A program made the position numbers and the translations under genes. A model generated the notes under the pieces. It had not been told where the DNA came from. It saw only the letters and a program-made list of their open reading frames with translations, and did no database searches. Shown one piece after another: positions 1 through 11,348 of a stretch of DNA of 64,000 nt. Numbering within the stretch: position 1 is the stretch's first letter; each line of letters opens with the position of its first letter. This DNA comes from Hippasteria phrygiana. Lineage: Eukaryota; Echinodermata; Asteroidea; Valvatida; Goniasteridae. Location: the NCBI GenBank assembly GCA_037893225.1, contig JAZGUH010001235.1, positions 124,001-188,000 on the forward strand. The letters run 5' to 3'.

Positions 1-38
1 ACTCTAGGAAGCCGCCGATAATTGCAACATGTAGCGCC

Positions 39-44
39 AGATCT
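39..44. other. AGATCT (BglII) site, once per monomer
   Basis: AGATCT at monomer positions 39-44 was present in all monomers I checked and I saw no second copy per unit. BglII would therefore be expected to cut the array to 231/232-bp fragments, with few dimers. Confidence 0.8.
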
Positions 45-62
45 AAGCTATCCATACATGTC

Positions 63-99
63 AAAATTACTGAATTTGGTTGATATTTCATGCAATTAT
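63..99. other. Phased AT-tract stretch (one per monomer)
   Basis: Four short AT-rich tracts, AAAATT, AATTT, ATATTT and AATTAT, begin at 63, 73, 83 and 94, a spacing of 10, 10 and 11 bp. Tracts in phase with the DNA helical repeat are known to favour curvature and rotational nucleosome positioning. The stretch recurs in every monomer with few changes. A functional role is inference. Confidence 0.55.
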
Positions 100-102
100 G
101 AA
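87..102. other. Short dyad TTCAT-N6-ATGAA (one per monomer)
   Basis: Five-base perfect inverted arms at 87-91 and 98-102 flank GCAATT. Monomers with TTTCTTGC (T at position 90; for example 3474, 3706, 5327) lose one arm pairing. The dyad is small enough to occur by chance; it is listed because it recurs in nearly every monomer. Confidence 0.35.
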
Positions 103-231
103 TGAGTAAAGCAAGTCATACCGCAGGGAATTTGACAGGCAGGGAGCAATAAATAGAAGGTAATATGCACACAGATGTTGGCCGGAAAGAAAATAAACAT
201 TGCGAGGTTTGAATTTTCTCCACAAGTTTTA

Positions 232-462
232 ACTCTAAGAAGCCGCCGATAATTGCAACATGTAGCGCCAGATCTAAGCTATCCATACATGTCAAAATTA
301 CTGAATTTGGTTGATATTTCATGCAATTATGAATGAGTAAAGCAAGTCATAACCCACGGAATTTGACAGGCATGGAGCAATAAATAGAAGGTAATATGCA
401 CACAGATGTTGGCCGGAAAGAAAATAAACATTGCGAGGTTTGAATTTTCTCCACAAGTTTTA
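232..462. repeat. Type T2r monomer (CCCCACGG variant), example
   Basis: This 231-bp copy has CAGGCATGG with CACGG in place of CAGGG at monomer position 126. It carries a private C-to-A change at 352 that its duplicate at 1853 lacks. The same CACGG variant occurs at 1853, 18062 and 44468 and in all five T8 monomers, so T8 most likely derives from a T2r-like ancestor. Confidence 0.9.
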
Positions 463-694
463 ACTCTAAGAAGCCGCCGATAATTGCAACATGTAGCGCC
501 AGATCTAAGCTATCCATACATGTCAAAATTACTGAATTTGGTTGATATTTCATGCAATTATGAATGAGTAAAGCAAGTCCATACCCCAGGGAATTTGACA
601 TGCATGGAGCAATAAATAGACGGTAACATGTACACAGATGTTGGCCGGAAAGAAAATAAACATTGCGAGGTTTGAATTTTCTCCACAAGTTTTA
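463..694. repeat. Type T3 monomer (232 bp), commonest class, example
   Basis: T3 has the extra C (GTCCATA), CATGCATGG, TAGACGG and TAACATGTAC. About 120 of 276 monomers are T3 or close variants by hand tally. Relative to the other types it gains an ATGCAT palindrome and a third ACATGT. T3 is the only abundant type present in all three domains, which suggests it is the background from which the domain-specific mixtures were built. Confidence 0.93.
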
Positions 695-925
695 ACTCTA
701 GGAAGCCGCCGATAATTGCAACATGTAGCGCCAGATCTAAGCTATCCATACATGTCAAAATTACTGAATTTGGTTGATATTTCATGCAATTATGAATGAG
801 TAAAGCAAGTCATACCGCAGGGAATTTGACAGGCAGGGAGCAATAAATAGAAGGTAATATGCACACAGATGTTGGCCGGAAAGAAAATAAACATTGCGAG
901 GTTTGAATTTTCTCCACAAGTTTTA

Positions 926-1157
926 ACTCTAAGAAGCCGCCGATAATTGCAACATGTAGCGCCAGATCTAAGCTATCCATACATGTCAAAATTACTGAAT
1001 TTGGTTGATATTTCATGCAATTATGAATGAGTAAAGCAAGTCCATACCCCAGGGAATTTGACAGGCATGGAGCAATAAATAAAAGGTAATCTGCACACAG
1101 ATGGTGGCCGGGAAGAAAATAAACATTGCGAGGTTTGAATTTTCTCCACAAGTGTTA
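926..1157. repeat. Type T4 monomer (232 bp), example
   Basis: T4 is the most divergent class: AATAAAAGG, TAATCTGCAC, GATGGTGG, CCGGGAAG and usually a GTGTT end. I count 19 T4 copies plus 15 T4r copies with AATAAGAGG. T4 is present in domains I and III but absent between the copy at 20610 and the copy at 42845. Confidence 0.92.
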
Positions 1158-1621
1158 ACTCTAAGAAGCCGCCGATAATTGCAACATGTAGCGCCAGATC
1201 TAAGCTATCCATACATGTCAAAATTACTGAATTTGGTTGATATTTCATGCAATTATGAATGAGTAAAGCAAGTCCATACCCCAGGGAATTTGACATGCAT
1301 GGAGCAATAAATAGAAGGTAACATGTACACAGATGTTGGCCGGAAAGAAAATAAACATTGCGAGGTTTGAATTTTCTCCACAAGTTTTAACTCTAAGAAG
1401 CCGCCGATAATTGCAACATGTAGCGCCAGATCTAAGCTATCCATACATGTCAAAATTACTGAATTTGGTTGATATTTCATGCAATTATGAATGAGTAAAG
1501 CAAGTCCATACCCCAGGGAATTTGACAGGCATGGAGCAATAAATAGACGGTAACATGTACACAGATGTTGGCCGGAAAGAAAATAAACATTGCGAGGTTT
1601 GAATTTTCTCCACAAGTTTTA

Positions 1622-3242
1622 ACTCTAGGAAGCCGCCGATAATTGCAACATGTAGCGCCAGATCTAAGCTATCCATACATGTCAAAATTACTGAATTTGG
1701 TTGATATTTCATGCAATTATGAATGAGTAAAGCAAGTCATACCGCAGGGAATTTGACAGGCAGGGAGCAATAAATAGAAGGTAATATGCACACAGATGTT
1801 GGCCGGAAAGAAAATAAACATTGCGAGGTTTGAATTTTCTCCACAAGTTTTAACTCTAAGAAGCCGCCGATAATTGCAACATGTAGCGCCAGATCTAAGC
1901 TATCCATACATGTCAAAATTACTGAATTTGGTTGATATTTCATGCAATTATGAATGAGTAAAGCAAGTCATACCCCACGGAATTTGACAGGCATGGAGCA
2001 ATAAATAGAAGGTAATATGCACACAGATGTTGGCCGGAAAGAAAATAAACATTGCGAGGTTTGAATTTTCTCCACAAGTTTTAACTCTAAGAAGCCGCCG
2101 ATAATTGCAACATGTAGCGCCAGATCTAAGCTATCCATACATGTCAAAATTACTGAATTTGGTTGATATTTCATGCAATTATGAATGAGTAAAGCAAGTC
2201 CATACCCCAGGGAATTTGACATGCATGGAGCAATAAATAGACGGTAACATGTACACAGATGTTGGCCGGAAAGAAAATAAACATTGCGAGGTTTGAATTT
2301 TCTCCACAAGTTTTAACTCTAGGAAGCCGCCGATAATTGCAACATGTAGCGCCAGATCTAAGCTATCCATACATGTCAAAATTACTGAATTTGGTTGATA
2401 TTTCATGCAATTATGAATGAGTAAAGCAAGTCATACCGCAGGGAATTTGACAGGCAGGGAGCAATAAATAGAAGGTAATATGCACACAGATGTTGGCCGG
2501 AAAGAAAATAAACATTGCGAGGTTTGAATTTTCTCCACAAGTTTTAACTCTAAGAAGCCGCCGATAATTGCAACATGTAGCGCCAGATCTAAGCTATCCA
2601 TACATGTCAAAATTACTGAATTTGGTTGATATTTCATGCAATTATGAATGAGTAAAGCAAGTCCATACCCCAGGGAATTTGACAGGCATGGAGCAATAAA
2701 TAAAAGGTAATCTGCACACAGATGGTGGCCGGGAAGAAAATAAACATTGCGAGGTTTGAATTTTCTCCACAAGTGTTAACTCTAAGAAGCCGCCGATAAT
2801 TGCAACATGTAGCGCCAGATCTAAGCTATCCATACATGTCAAAATTACTGAATTTGGTTGATATTTCATGCAATTATGAATGAGTAAAGCAAGTCCATAC
2901 CCCAGGGAATTTGACATGCATGGAGCAATAAATAGAAGGTAACATGTACACAGATGTTGGCCGGAAAGAAAATAAACATTGCGAGGTTTGAATTTTCTCC
3001 ACAAGTTTTAACTCTAAGAAGCCGCCGATAATTGCAACATGTAGCGCCAGATCTAAGCTATCCATACATGTCAAAATTACTGAATTTGGTTGATATTTCA
3101 TGCAATTATGAATGAGTAAAGCAAGTCCATACCCCAGGGAATTTGACAGGCATGGAGCAATAAATAGACGGTAACATGTACACAGATGTTGGCCGGAAAG
3201 AAAATAAACATTGCGAGGTTTGAATTTTCTCCACAAGTTTTA
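1622..3242. repeat. 7-monomer HOR, copy 2
   Basis: Order as in copy 1, with starts 1622, 1853, 2084, 2316, 2547, 2779 and 3011. The last four monomers (T1-T4-T3b-T3p) also begin the larger 18-monomer unit, so the 7-mer and 18-mer repeats overlap. Confidence 0.9.
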
Positions 3243-3473
3243 ACTCTAAGAAGCCGCCGATAATTGCAACATGTAGCGCCAGATCTAAGCTATCCATACA
3301 TGTCAAAATTACTGAATTTGGTTGATATTTCATGCAATTATGAATGAGTAAAGCAAGTCATACCCCAGGGAATTTGACAGACATGGAGCAATAAATAGAA
3401 GGTAATATGCACACAGATGTTGGCCGGAAAGAAAATAAACATTGCGAGGTTTGAATTTTCTCCACAAGTTTTA
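3243..3473. repeat. Type T7 monomer (CAGACATGG), example
   Basis: This 231-bp monomer is distinguished by A at monomer position 139. The next monomer (3474-3705) is T7L: the same CAGACATGG in a 232-bp frame and with TTTCTTGC at position 90. T7/T7L pairs recur at 7411/7642. T7 alone recurs at 15283, 21537, 27327 and 30106. Confidence 0.9.
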
Positions 3474-4168
3474 ACTCTAAGAAGCCGCCGATAATTGCAA
3501 CATGTAGCGCCAGATCTAAGCTATCCATACATGTCAAAATTACTGAATTTGGTTGATATTTCTTGCAATTATGAATGAGTAAAGCAAGTCCATACCCCAG
3601 GGAATTTGACAGACATGGAGCAATAAATAGAAGGTAATATGCACACAGATGTTGGCCGGAAAGAAAATAAACATTGCGAGGTTTGAATTTTCTCCACAAG
3701 TTTTAACTCTAAGAAGCCGCCGATAATTGCAACATGTAGCGCCAGATCTAAGCTATCCATACATGTCAAAATTACTGAATTTGGTTGATATTTCTTGCAA
3801 TTATGAATGAGTAAAGCAAGTCCATACCCCAGGGAATTTGACATGCATGGAGCAATAAATAGACGGTAACATGTACACAGATGTTGGCCGGAAAGAAAAT
3901 AAACATTGCGAGGTTTGCATTTTCTCCACAAGTGTTAACTCTAAGAAGCCGCCGATAATTGCAACATGTAGCGCCAGATCTAAGCTATCCATACATGTCA
4001 AAATTACTGAATTTGGTTGATATTTCATGCAATTATGAATGAGTAAAGCAAGTCATACCCCAGGGAATTTGACAGGCATGGAGCAATAAATAGAAGGTAA
4101 TATGCACACAGATGTTGGCCGGAAAGAAAATAAACATTGCGAGGTTTGAATTTTCTCCACAAGTTTTA

Positions 4169-4400
4169 ACTCTAAGAAGCCGCCGATAATTGCAACATGT
4201 AGCGCCAGATCTAAGCTATCCATACATGTCAAAATTACTGAATTTGGTTGATATTTCATGCAATTATGAATGAGTAAAGCAAGTCCATACCCCAGGGAAT
4301 TTGACAGGCATGGAGCAATAAATAGAAGGTAATATGTACACAGATGTTGGCCGGAAAGAAAATAAACATTGCGAGGTTTGAATTTTCTCCACAAGTTTTA
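4169..4400. repeat. Type T6L monomer (232 bp), example
   Basis: It combines the extra C with CAGGCATGG, TAGAAGG and TAATATGTAC. T6L is confined to domain I (4169, 8337, 15977, 17830, 18988) and always follows a T2 monomer. The copy at 15977 has AATAAAAGG, a T4-like base in a T6L context. Confidence 0.9.
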
Positions 4401-5790
4401 ACTCTAGGAAGCCGCCGATAATTGCAACATGTAGCGCCAGATCTAAGCTATCCATACATGTCAAAATTACTGAATTTGGTTGATATTTCATGCAATTATG
4501 AATGAGTAAAGCAAGTCATACCGCAGGGAATTTGACAGGCAGGGAGCAATAAATAGAAGGTAATATGCACACAGATGTTGGCCGGAAAGAAAATAAACAT
4601 TGCGAGGTTTGAATTTTCTCCACAAGTTTTAATTCTAAGAAGCCGCCGATAATTGCAACATGTAGCGCCAGATCTAAGCTATCCATACATGTCAAAATTA
4701 CTGAATTTGGTTGATATTTCATGCAATTATGAATGAGTAAAGCAAGTCCATACCCCAGGGAATTTGACATGCATGGAGCAATAAATAGACGGTAACATGT
4801 ACACAGATGTTGGCCGGAAAGAAAATAAACATTGCGAGGTTTGAATTTTCTCCACAAGTTTTAACTCTAAGAAGCCGCCGATAATTGCAACATGTAGCGC
4901 CAGATCTAAGCTATCCATACATGTCAAAATTACTGAATTTGGTTGATATTTCATGCAATTATGAATGAGTAAAGCAAGTCCATACCCCAGGGAATTTGAC
5001 ATGCATGGAGCAATAAATAGACGGTAACATGTACACAGATGTTGGCCGGAAAGAAAATAAACATTGCGAGGTTTGAATTTTCTCCACAAGTTTTAACTCT
5101 AAGAAGCCGCCGATAATTGCAACATGTAGCGCCAGATCTAAGCTATCCATACATGTCAAAATTACTGAATTTGGTTGATATTTCATGCAATTATGAATGA
5201 GTAAAGCAAGTCATACCCCAGGGAATTTGACAGGCATGGAGCAATAAATAGAAGGTAATATGCACACAGATGTTGGCCGGAAAGAAAATAAACATTGCGA
5301 GGTTTGAATTTTCTCCACAAGTTTTAACTCTAAGAAGCCGCCGATAATTGCAACATGTAGCGCCAGATCTAAGCTATCCATACATGTCAAAATTACTGAA
5401 TTTGGTTGATATTTCTTGCAATTATGAATGAGTAAAGCATGTCCATACCCCAGGGAATTTGACATGCATGGAGCAATAAATAGACGGTAACATGTACACA
5501 GATGTTGGCCGGAAAGAAAATAAACATTGCGAGGTTTGAATTTTCTCCACAAGTTTTAACTCTAGGAAGCCGCCGATAATTGCAACATGTAGCGCCAGAT
5601 CTAAGCTATCCATACATGTCAAAATTACTGAATTTGGTTGATATTTCATGCAATTATGAATGAGTAAAGCAAGTCCATACCCCAGGGAATTTGACATGCA
5701 TGGAGCAATAAATAGACGGTAACATGTACACAGATGTTGGCCGGAAAGAAAATAAACATTGCGAGGTTTGAATTTTCTCCACAAGTTTTA

Positions 5791-6021
5791 ACTCTAGGAA
5801 GCCGCCGATAATTGCAACATGTAGCGCCAGATCTAAGCTATCCATACATGTCAAAATTACTGAATTTGGTTGATATGTCATGCAATTATGAATGAGTAAA
5901 GCAAGTCATACCCCAGGGAATTTGACAGGCATGGAGCAATAAATAGAAGGTAATATGTACACAGATGTTGGCCGGAAAGAAAATAAACATTGCGAGGTTT
6001 GAATTTTCTCCACAAGTTTTA
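5791..6021. repeat. Type T6 monomer (231 bp), example
   Basis: T6 has CAGGCATGG, TAGAAGG and TAATATGTAC in a 231-bp frame. This copy has GATATGTCA (G at monomer position 87). That variant is shared with the T6 copies at 6253, 11812, 12274, 13663 and 14125 but not with the T6 copies of domain II, so it marks a domain I sublineage. The last T6 is at 41686. Confidence 0.9.
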
Positions 6022-6483
6022 ACTCTAGGAAGCCGCCGATAATTGCAACATGTAGCGCCAGATCTAAGCTATCCATACATGTCAAAATTACTGAATTTGG
6101 TTGATATTTCATGCAATTATGAATGAGTAAAGCAAGTCATACCGCAGGGAATTTGACAGGCAGGGAGCAATAAATAGAAGGTAATATGCACACAGATGTT
6201 GGCCGGAAAGAAAATAAACATTGCGAGGTTTGAATTTTCTCCACAAGTTTTAACTCTAGGAAGCCGCCGATAATTGCAACATGTAGCGCCAGATCTAAGC
6301 TATCCATACATGTCAAAATTACTGAATTTGGTTGATATGTCATGCAATTATGAATGAGTAAAGCAAGTCATACCCCAGGGAATTTGACAGGCATGGAGCA
6401 ATAAATAGAAGGTAATATGTACACAGATGTTGGCCGGAAAGAAAATAAACATTGCGAGGTTTGAATTTTCTCCACAAGTTTTA
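5791..6483. repeat. Three-monomer linker T6-T1-T6
   Basis: Starts are 5791, 6022 and 6253. Both T6 copies carry GATATGTCA. The order resembles the T6-T1/3-T6 segment of the 8-monomer HOR at 11812 and 13663, suggesting common descent. Confidence 0.85.
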
Positions 6484-9400
6484 ACTCTAGGAAGCCGCCG
6501 ATAATTGCAACATGTAGCGCCAGATCTAAGCTATCCATACATGTCAAAATTACTGAATTTGGTTGATATTTCATGCAATTATGAATGAGTAAAGCAAGTC
6601 ATACCGCAGGGAATTTGACAGGCAGGGAGCAATAAATAGAAGGTAATATGCACACAGATGTTGGCCGGAAAGAAAATAAACATTGCGAGGTTTGAATTTT
6701 CTCCACAAGTTTTAACTCTAAGAAGCCGCCGATAATTGCAACATGTAGCGCCAGATCTAAGCTATCCATACATGTCAAAATTACTGAATTTGGTTGATAT
6801 TTCATGCAATTATGAATGAGTAAAGCAAGTCCATACCCCAGGGAATTTGACAGGCATGGAGCAATAAATAAAAGGTAATCTGCACACAGATGGTGGCCGG
6901 GAAGAAAATAAACATTGCGAGGTTTGAATTTTCTCCACAAGTGTTAACTCTAAGAAGCCGCCGATAATTGCAACATGTAGCGCCAGATCTAAGCTATCCA
7001 TACATGTCAAAATTACTGAATTTGGTTGATATTTCATGCAATTATGAATGAGTAAAGCAAGTCCATACCCCAGGGAATTTGACATGCATGGAGCAATAAA
7101 TAGAAGGTAACATGTACACAGATGTTGGCCGGAAAGAAAATAAACATTGCGAGGTTTGAATTTTCTCCACAAGTTTTAACTCTAAGAAGCCGCCGATAAT
7201 TGCAACATGTAGCGCCAGATCTAAGCTATCCATACATGTCAAAATTACTGAATTTGGTTGATATTTCATGCAATTATGAATGAGTAAAGCAAGTCCATAC
7301 CCCAGGGAATTTGACAGGCATGGAGCAATAAATAGACGGTAACATGTACACAGATGTTGGCCGGAAAGAAAATAAACATTGCGAGGTTTGAATTTTCTCC
7401 ACAAGTTTTAACTCTAAGAAGCCGCCGATAATTGCAACATGTAGCGCCAGATCTAAGCTATCCATACATGTCAAAATTACTGAATTTGGTTGATATTTCA
7501 TGCAATTATGAATGAGTAAAGCAAGTCATACCCCAGGGAATTTGACAGACATGGAGCAATAAATAGAAGGTAATATGCACACAGATGTTGGCCGGAAAGA
7601 AAATAAACATTGCGAGGTTTGCATTTTCTCCACAAGTTTTAACTCTAAGAAGCCGCCGATAATTGCAACATGTAGCGCCAGATCTAAGCTATCCATACAT
7701 GTCAAAATTACTGAATTTGGTTGATATTTCTTGCAATTATGAATGAGTAAAGCAAGTCCATACCCCAGGGAATTTGACAGACATGGAGCAATAAATAGAA
7801 GGTAATATGCACACAGATGTTGGCCGGAAAGAAAATAAACATTGCGAGGTTTGAATTTTCTCCACAAGTTTTAACTCTAAGAAGCCGCCGATAATTGCAA
7901 CATGTAGCGCCAGATCTAAGCTATCCATACATGTCAAAATTACTGAATTTGGTTGATATTTCTTGCAATTATGAATGAGTAAAGCAAGTCCATACCCCAG
8001 GGAATTTGACATGCATGGAGCAATAAATAGACGGTAACATGTACACAGATGTTGGCCGGAAAGAAAATAAACATTGCGAGGTTTGCATTTTCTCCACAAG
8101 TGTTAACTCTAAGAAGTCGCCGATAATTGCAACATGTAGCGCCAGATCTAAGCTATCCATACATGTCAAAATTACTGAATTTGGTTGATATTTCATGCAA
8201 TTATGAATGAGTAAAGCAAGTCATACCCCAGGGAATTTGACAGGCATGGAGCAATAAATAGAAGGTAATATGCACACAGATGTTGGCCGGAAAGAAAATA
8301 AACATTGCGAGGTTTGAATTTTCTCCACAAGTTTTAACTCTAAGAAGCCGCCGATAATTGCAACATGTAGCGCCAGATCTAAGCTATCCATACATGTCAA
8401 AATTACTGAATTTGGTTGATATTTCATGCAATTATGAATGAGTAAAGCAAGTCCATACCCCAGGGAATTTGACAGGCATGGAGCAATAAATAGAAGGTAA
8501 TATGTACACAGATGTTGGCCGGAAAGAAAATAAACATTGCGAGGTTTGAATTTTCTCCACAAGTTTTAACTCTAGGAAGCCGCCGATAATTGCAACATGT
8601 AGCGCCAGATCTAAGCTATCCATACATGTCAAAATTACTGAATTTGGTTGATATTTCATGCAATTATGAATGAGTAAAGCAAGTCATACCGCAGGGAATT
8701 TGACAGGCAGGGAGCAATAAATAGAAGGTAATATGCACACAGATGTTGGCCGGAAAGAAAATAAACATTGCGAGGTTTGAATTTTCTCCACAAGTTTTAA
8801 TTCTAAGAAGCCGCCGATAATTGCAACATGTAGCGCCAGATCTAAGCTATCCATACATGTCAAAATTACTGAATTTGGTTGATATTTCATGCAATTATGA
8901 ATGAGTAAAGCAAGTCCATACCCCAGGGAATTTGACATGCATGGAGCAATAAATAGACGGTAACATGTACACAGATGTTGGCCGGAAAGAAAATAAACAT
9001 TGCGAGGTTTGAATTTTCTCCACAAGTTTTAACTCTAAGAAGCCGCCGATAATTGCAACATGTAGCGCCAGATCTAAGCTATCCATACATGTCAAAATTA
9101 CTGAATTTGGTTGATATTTCATGCAATTATGAATGAGTAAAGCAAGTCCATACCCCAGGGAATTTGACATGCATGGAGCAATAAATAGACGGTAACATGT
9201 ACACAGATGTTGGCCGGAAAGAAAATAAACATTGCGAGGTTTGAATTTTCTCCACAAGTTTTAACTCTAAGAAGCCGCCGATAATTGCAACATGTAGCGC
9301 CAGATCTAAGCTATCCATACATGTCAAAATTACTGAATTTGGTTGATATTTCATGCAATTATGAATGAGTAAAGCAAGTCATACCCCAGGGAATTTGACA

Positions 9401-9958
9401 GGCATGGAGCAATAAATAGAAGGTAATATGCACACAGATGTTGGCCGGAAAGAAAATAAACATTGCGAGGTTTGAATTTTCTCCACAAGTTTTAACTCTA
9501 AGAAGCCGCCGATAATTGCAACATGTAGCGCCAGATCTAAGCTATCCATACATGTCAAAATTACTGAATTTGGTTGATATTTCTTGCAATTATGAATGAG
9601 TAAAGCATGTCCATACCCCAGGGAATTTGACATGCATGGAGCAATAAATAGACGGTAACATGTACACAGATGTTGGCCGGAAAGAAAATAAACATTGCGA
9701 GGTTTGAATTTTCTCCACAAGTTTTAACTCTAGGAAGCCGCCGATAATTGCAACATGTAGCGCCAGATCTAAGCTATCCATACATGTCAAAATTACTGAA
9801 TTTGGTTGATATTTCATGCAATTATGAATGAGTAAAGCAAGTCCATACCCCAGGGAATTTGACATGCATGGAGCAATAAATAGACGGTAACATGTACACA
9901 GATGTTGGCCGGAAAGAAAATAAACATTGCGAGGTTTGAATTTTCTCCACAAGTTTTA
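6484..9958. repeat. 15 monomers duplicated at offset 4168, copy 2
   Basis: Type order is identical to 2316-5790. Differences I noticed are GCATTTTC in place of GAATTTTC at the end of the T7 at 7411-7641 and a private C-to-T giving AAGTCGCC at about 8117. The near-identity implies a recent block duplication of about 4.2 kb. Confidence 0.88.
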
Positions 9959-11348
9959 ACTCTAAGAAGCCGCCGATAATTGCAACATGTAGCGCCAGAT
10001 CTAAGCTATCCATACATGTCAAAATTACTGAATTTGGTTGATATTTCATGCAATTATGAATGAGTAAAGCAAGTCATACCCCAGGGAATTTGACAGGCAT
10101 GGAGCAATAAATAGAAGGTAATATGTACACAGATGTTGGCCGGAAAGAAAATAAACATTGCGAGGTTTGAATTTTCTCCACAAGTTTTAAGTCTAGGAAG
10201 CCGCCGATAATTGCAACATGTAGCGCCAGATCTAAGCTATCCATACATGTCAAAATTACTGAATTTGGTTGATATTTCATGCAATTATGAATGAGTAAAG
10301 CAAGTCCATACCCCAGGGAATTTGACATGCATGGAGCAATAAATAGACGGTAACATGTACACAGATGTTGGCCGGAAAGAAAATAAACATTGCGAGGTTT
10401 GAATTTTCTCCACAAGTTTTAACTCTAAGAAGCCGCCGATAATTGCAACATGTAGCGCCAGATCTAAGCTATCCATACATGTCAAAATTACTGAATTTGG
10501 TTGATATTTCATGCAATTATGAATGAGTAAAGCAAGTCCATACCCCAGGGAATTTGACATGCATGGAGCAATAAATAGACGGTAACATGTACACAGATGT
10601 TGGCCGGAAAGAAAATAAACATTGCGAGGTTTGAATTTTCTCCACAAGTTTTAACTCTAAGAAGCCGCCGATAATTGCAACATGTAGCGCCAGATCTAAG
10701 CTATCCATACATGTCAAAATTACTGAATTTGGTTGATATTTCATGCAATTATGAATGAGTAAAGCAAGTCCATACCCCAGGGAATTTGACATGCATGGAG
10801 CAATAAATAGACGGTAACATGTACACAGATGTTGGCCGGAAAGAAAATAAACATTGCGAGGTTTGAATTTTCTCCACAAGTTTTAACTCTAGGAAGCCGC
10901 CGATAATTGCAACATGTAGCGCCAGATCTAAGCTATCCATACATGTCAAAATTACTGAATTTGGTTGATATTTCATGCAATTATGAATGAGTAAAGCAAG
11001 TCCATACCCCAGGGAATTTGACATGCATGGAGCAATAAATAGACGGTAACATGTACACAGATGTTGGCCGGAAAGAAAATAAACATTGCGAGGTTTGAAT
11101 TTTCTCCACAAGTTTTAACTCTAGGAAGCCGCCGATAATTGCAACATGTAGCGCCAGATCTAAGCTATCCATACATGTCAAAATTACTGAATTTGGTTGA
11201 TATTTCATGCAATTATGAATGAGTAAAGCAAGTCATACCCCATGGAATTTGACAGGCATGGAGCAATAAATAGAAGGTAATATGTACACAGATGTTGGCC
11301 GGAAAGAAAATAAACATTGCGAGGTTTGAATTTTCTCCACAAGTTTTA
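9959..11348. repeat. T6-T3-T3-T3-T3-T6 segment
   Basis: Starts are 9959, 10190, 10422, 10654, 10886 and 11118. The T3 at 10190 begins AGTCTA instead of ACTCTA (C-to-G at 10191). The T6 at 11118 has a private CCCCATGG that creates an NcoI-type CCATGG site near 11241. The run of four T3 looks like local T3 expansion. Confidence 0.85.

Larger units (their letters stand above)
1..231. repeat. Reference monomer, type T1 (231 bp)
   Basis: This copy sets the monomer numbering used here. Landmarks are GCCGCCG at 11-17, ACATGT at 27-32 and 56-61, AGATCT (BglII) at 39-44, an AT-rich phased stretch at 63-99, a short dyad at 87-102, the single-C length site GTCATA at 115-120, and GGCCGG around 180-185. 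T1 is marked by CCGCAG at 121-126 and CAGGCAGGG at 136-144. It occurs 17 times plus one variant (39369), and never after about 39.6 kb. The phase chosen as base 1 is arbitrary, because the array continues leftwards. Confidence 0.95.
1..1621. repeat. 7-monomer HOR, copy 1
   Basis: Order: T1-T2r-T3-T1-T4-T3b-T3p, with monomer starts 1, 232, 463, 695, 926, 1158 and 1390. It is followed directly by a second copy at offset 1621. The only difference I noticed is C-to-A at 352 in this copy. Confidence 0.9.
2316..5790. repeat. 15 monomers duplicated at offset 4168, copy 1
   Basis: Order: T1-T4-T3b-T3p-T7-T7L-T3g-T2-T6L-T1-T3-T3-T2-T3-T3. It matches 6484-9958 type for type at an offset of 4168 bp (18 monomers). 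Shared private markers include TTTCTTGC at 3474-3705 and AATTCTAAG at 4632. The latter also appears at 8800, 16440 and 19451. Confidence 0.9.

Noticed and set aside
27..61. p53-family half-sites around the ACATGT palindromes
   Set aside because: The flanking bases do not fit three purines before and three pyrimidines after the core CATG in either copy.
148..197. Two AATAAA hexamers per monomer (148-153 and 192-197) as polyadenylation signals
   Set aside because: The hexamer is expected by chance in a 61% AT unit, and no transcript is supported. T4 alters the neighbourhood without pattern.
1..231. Transposon-derived monomer (LTR or TIR remnants)
   Set aside because: I see no terminal inverted repeats, no target-site duplication and no recognisable LTR ends. 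The monomer boundary used is arbitrary. A database search could still reveal a distant origin.
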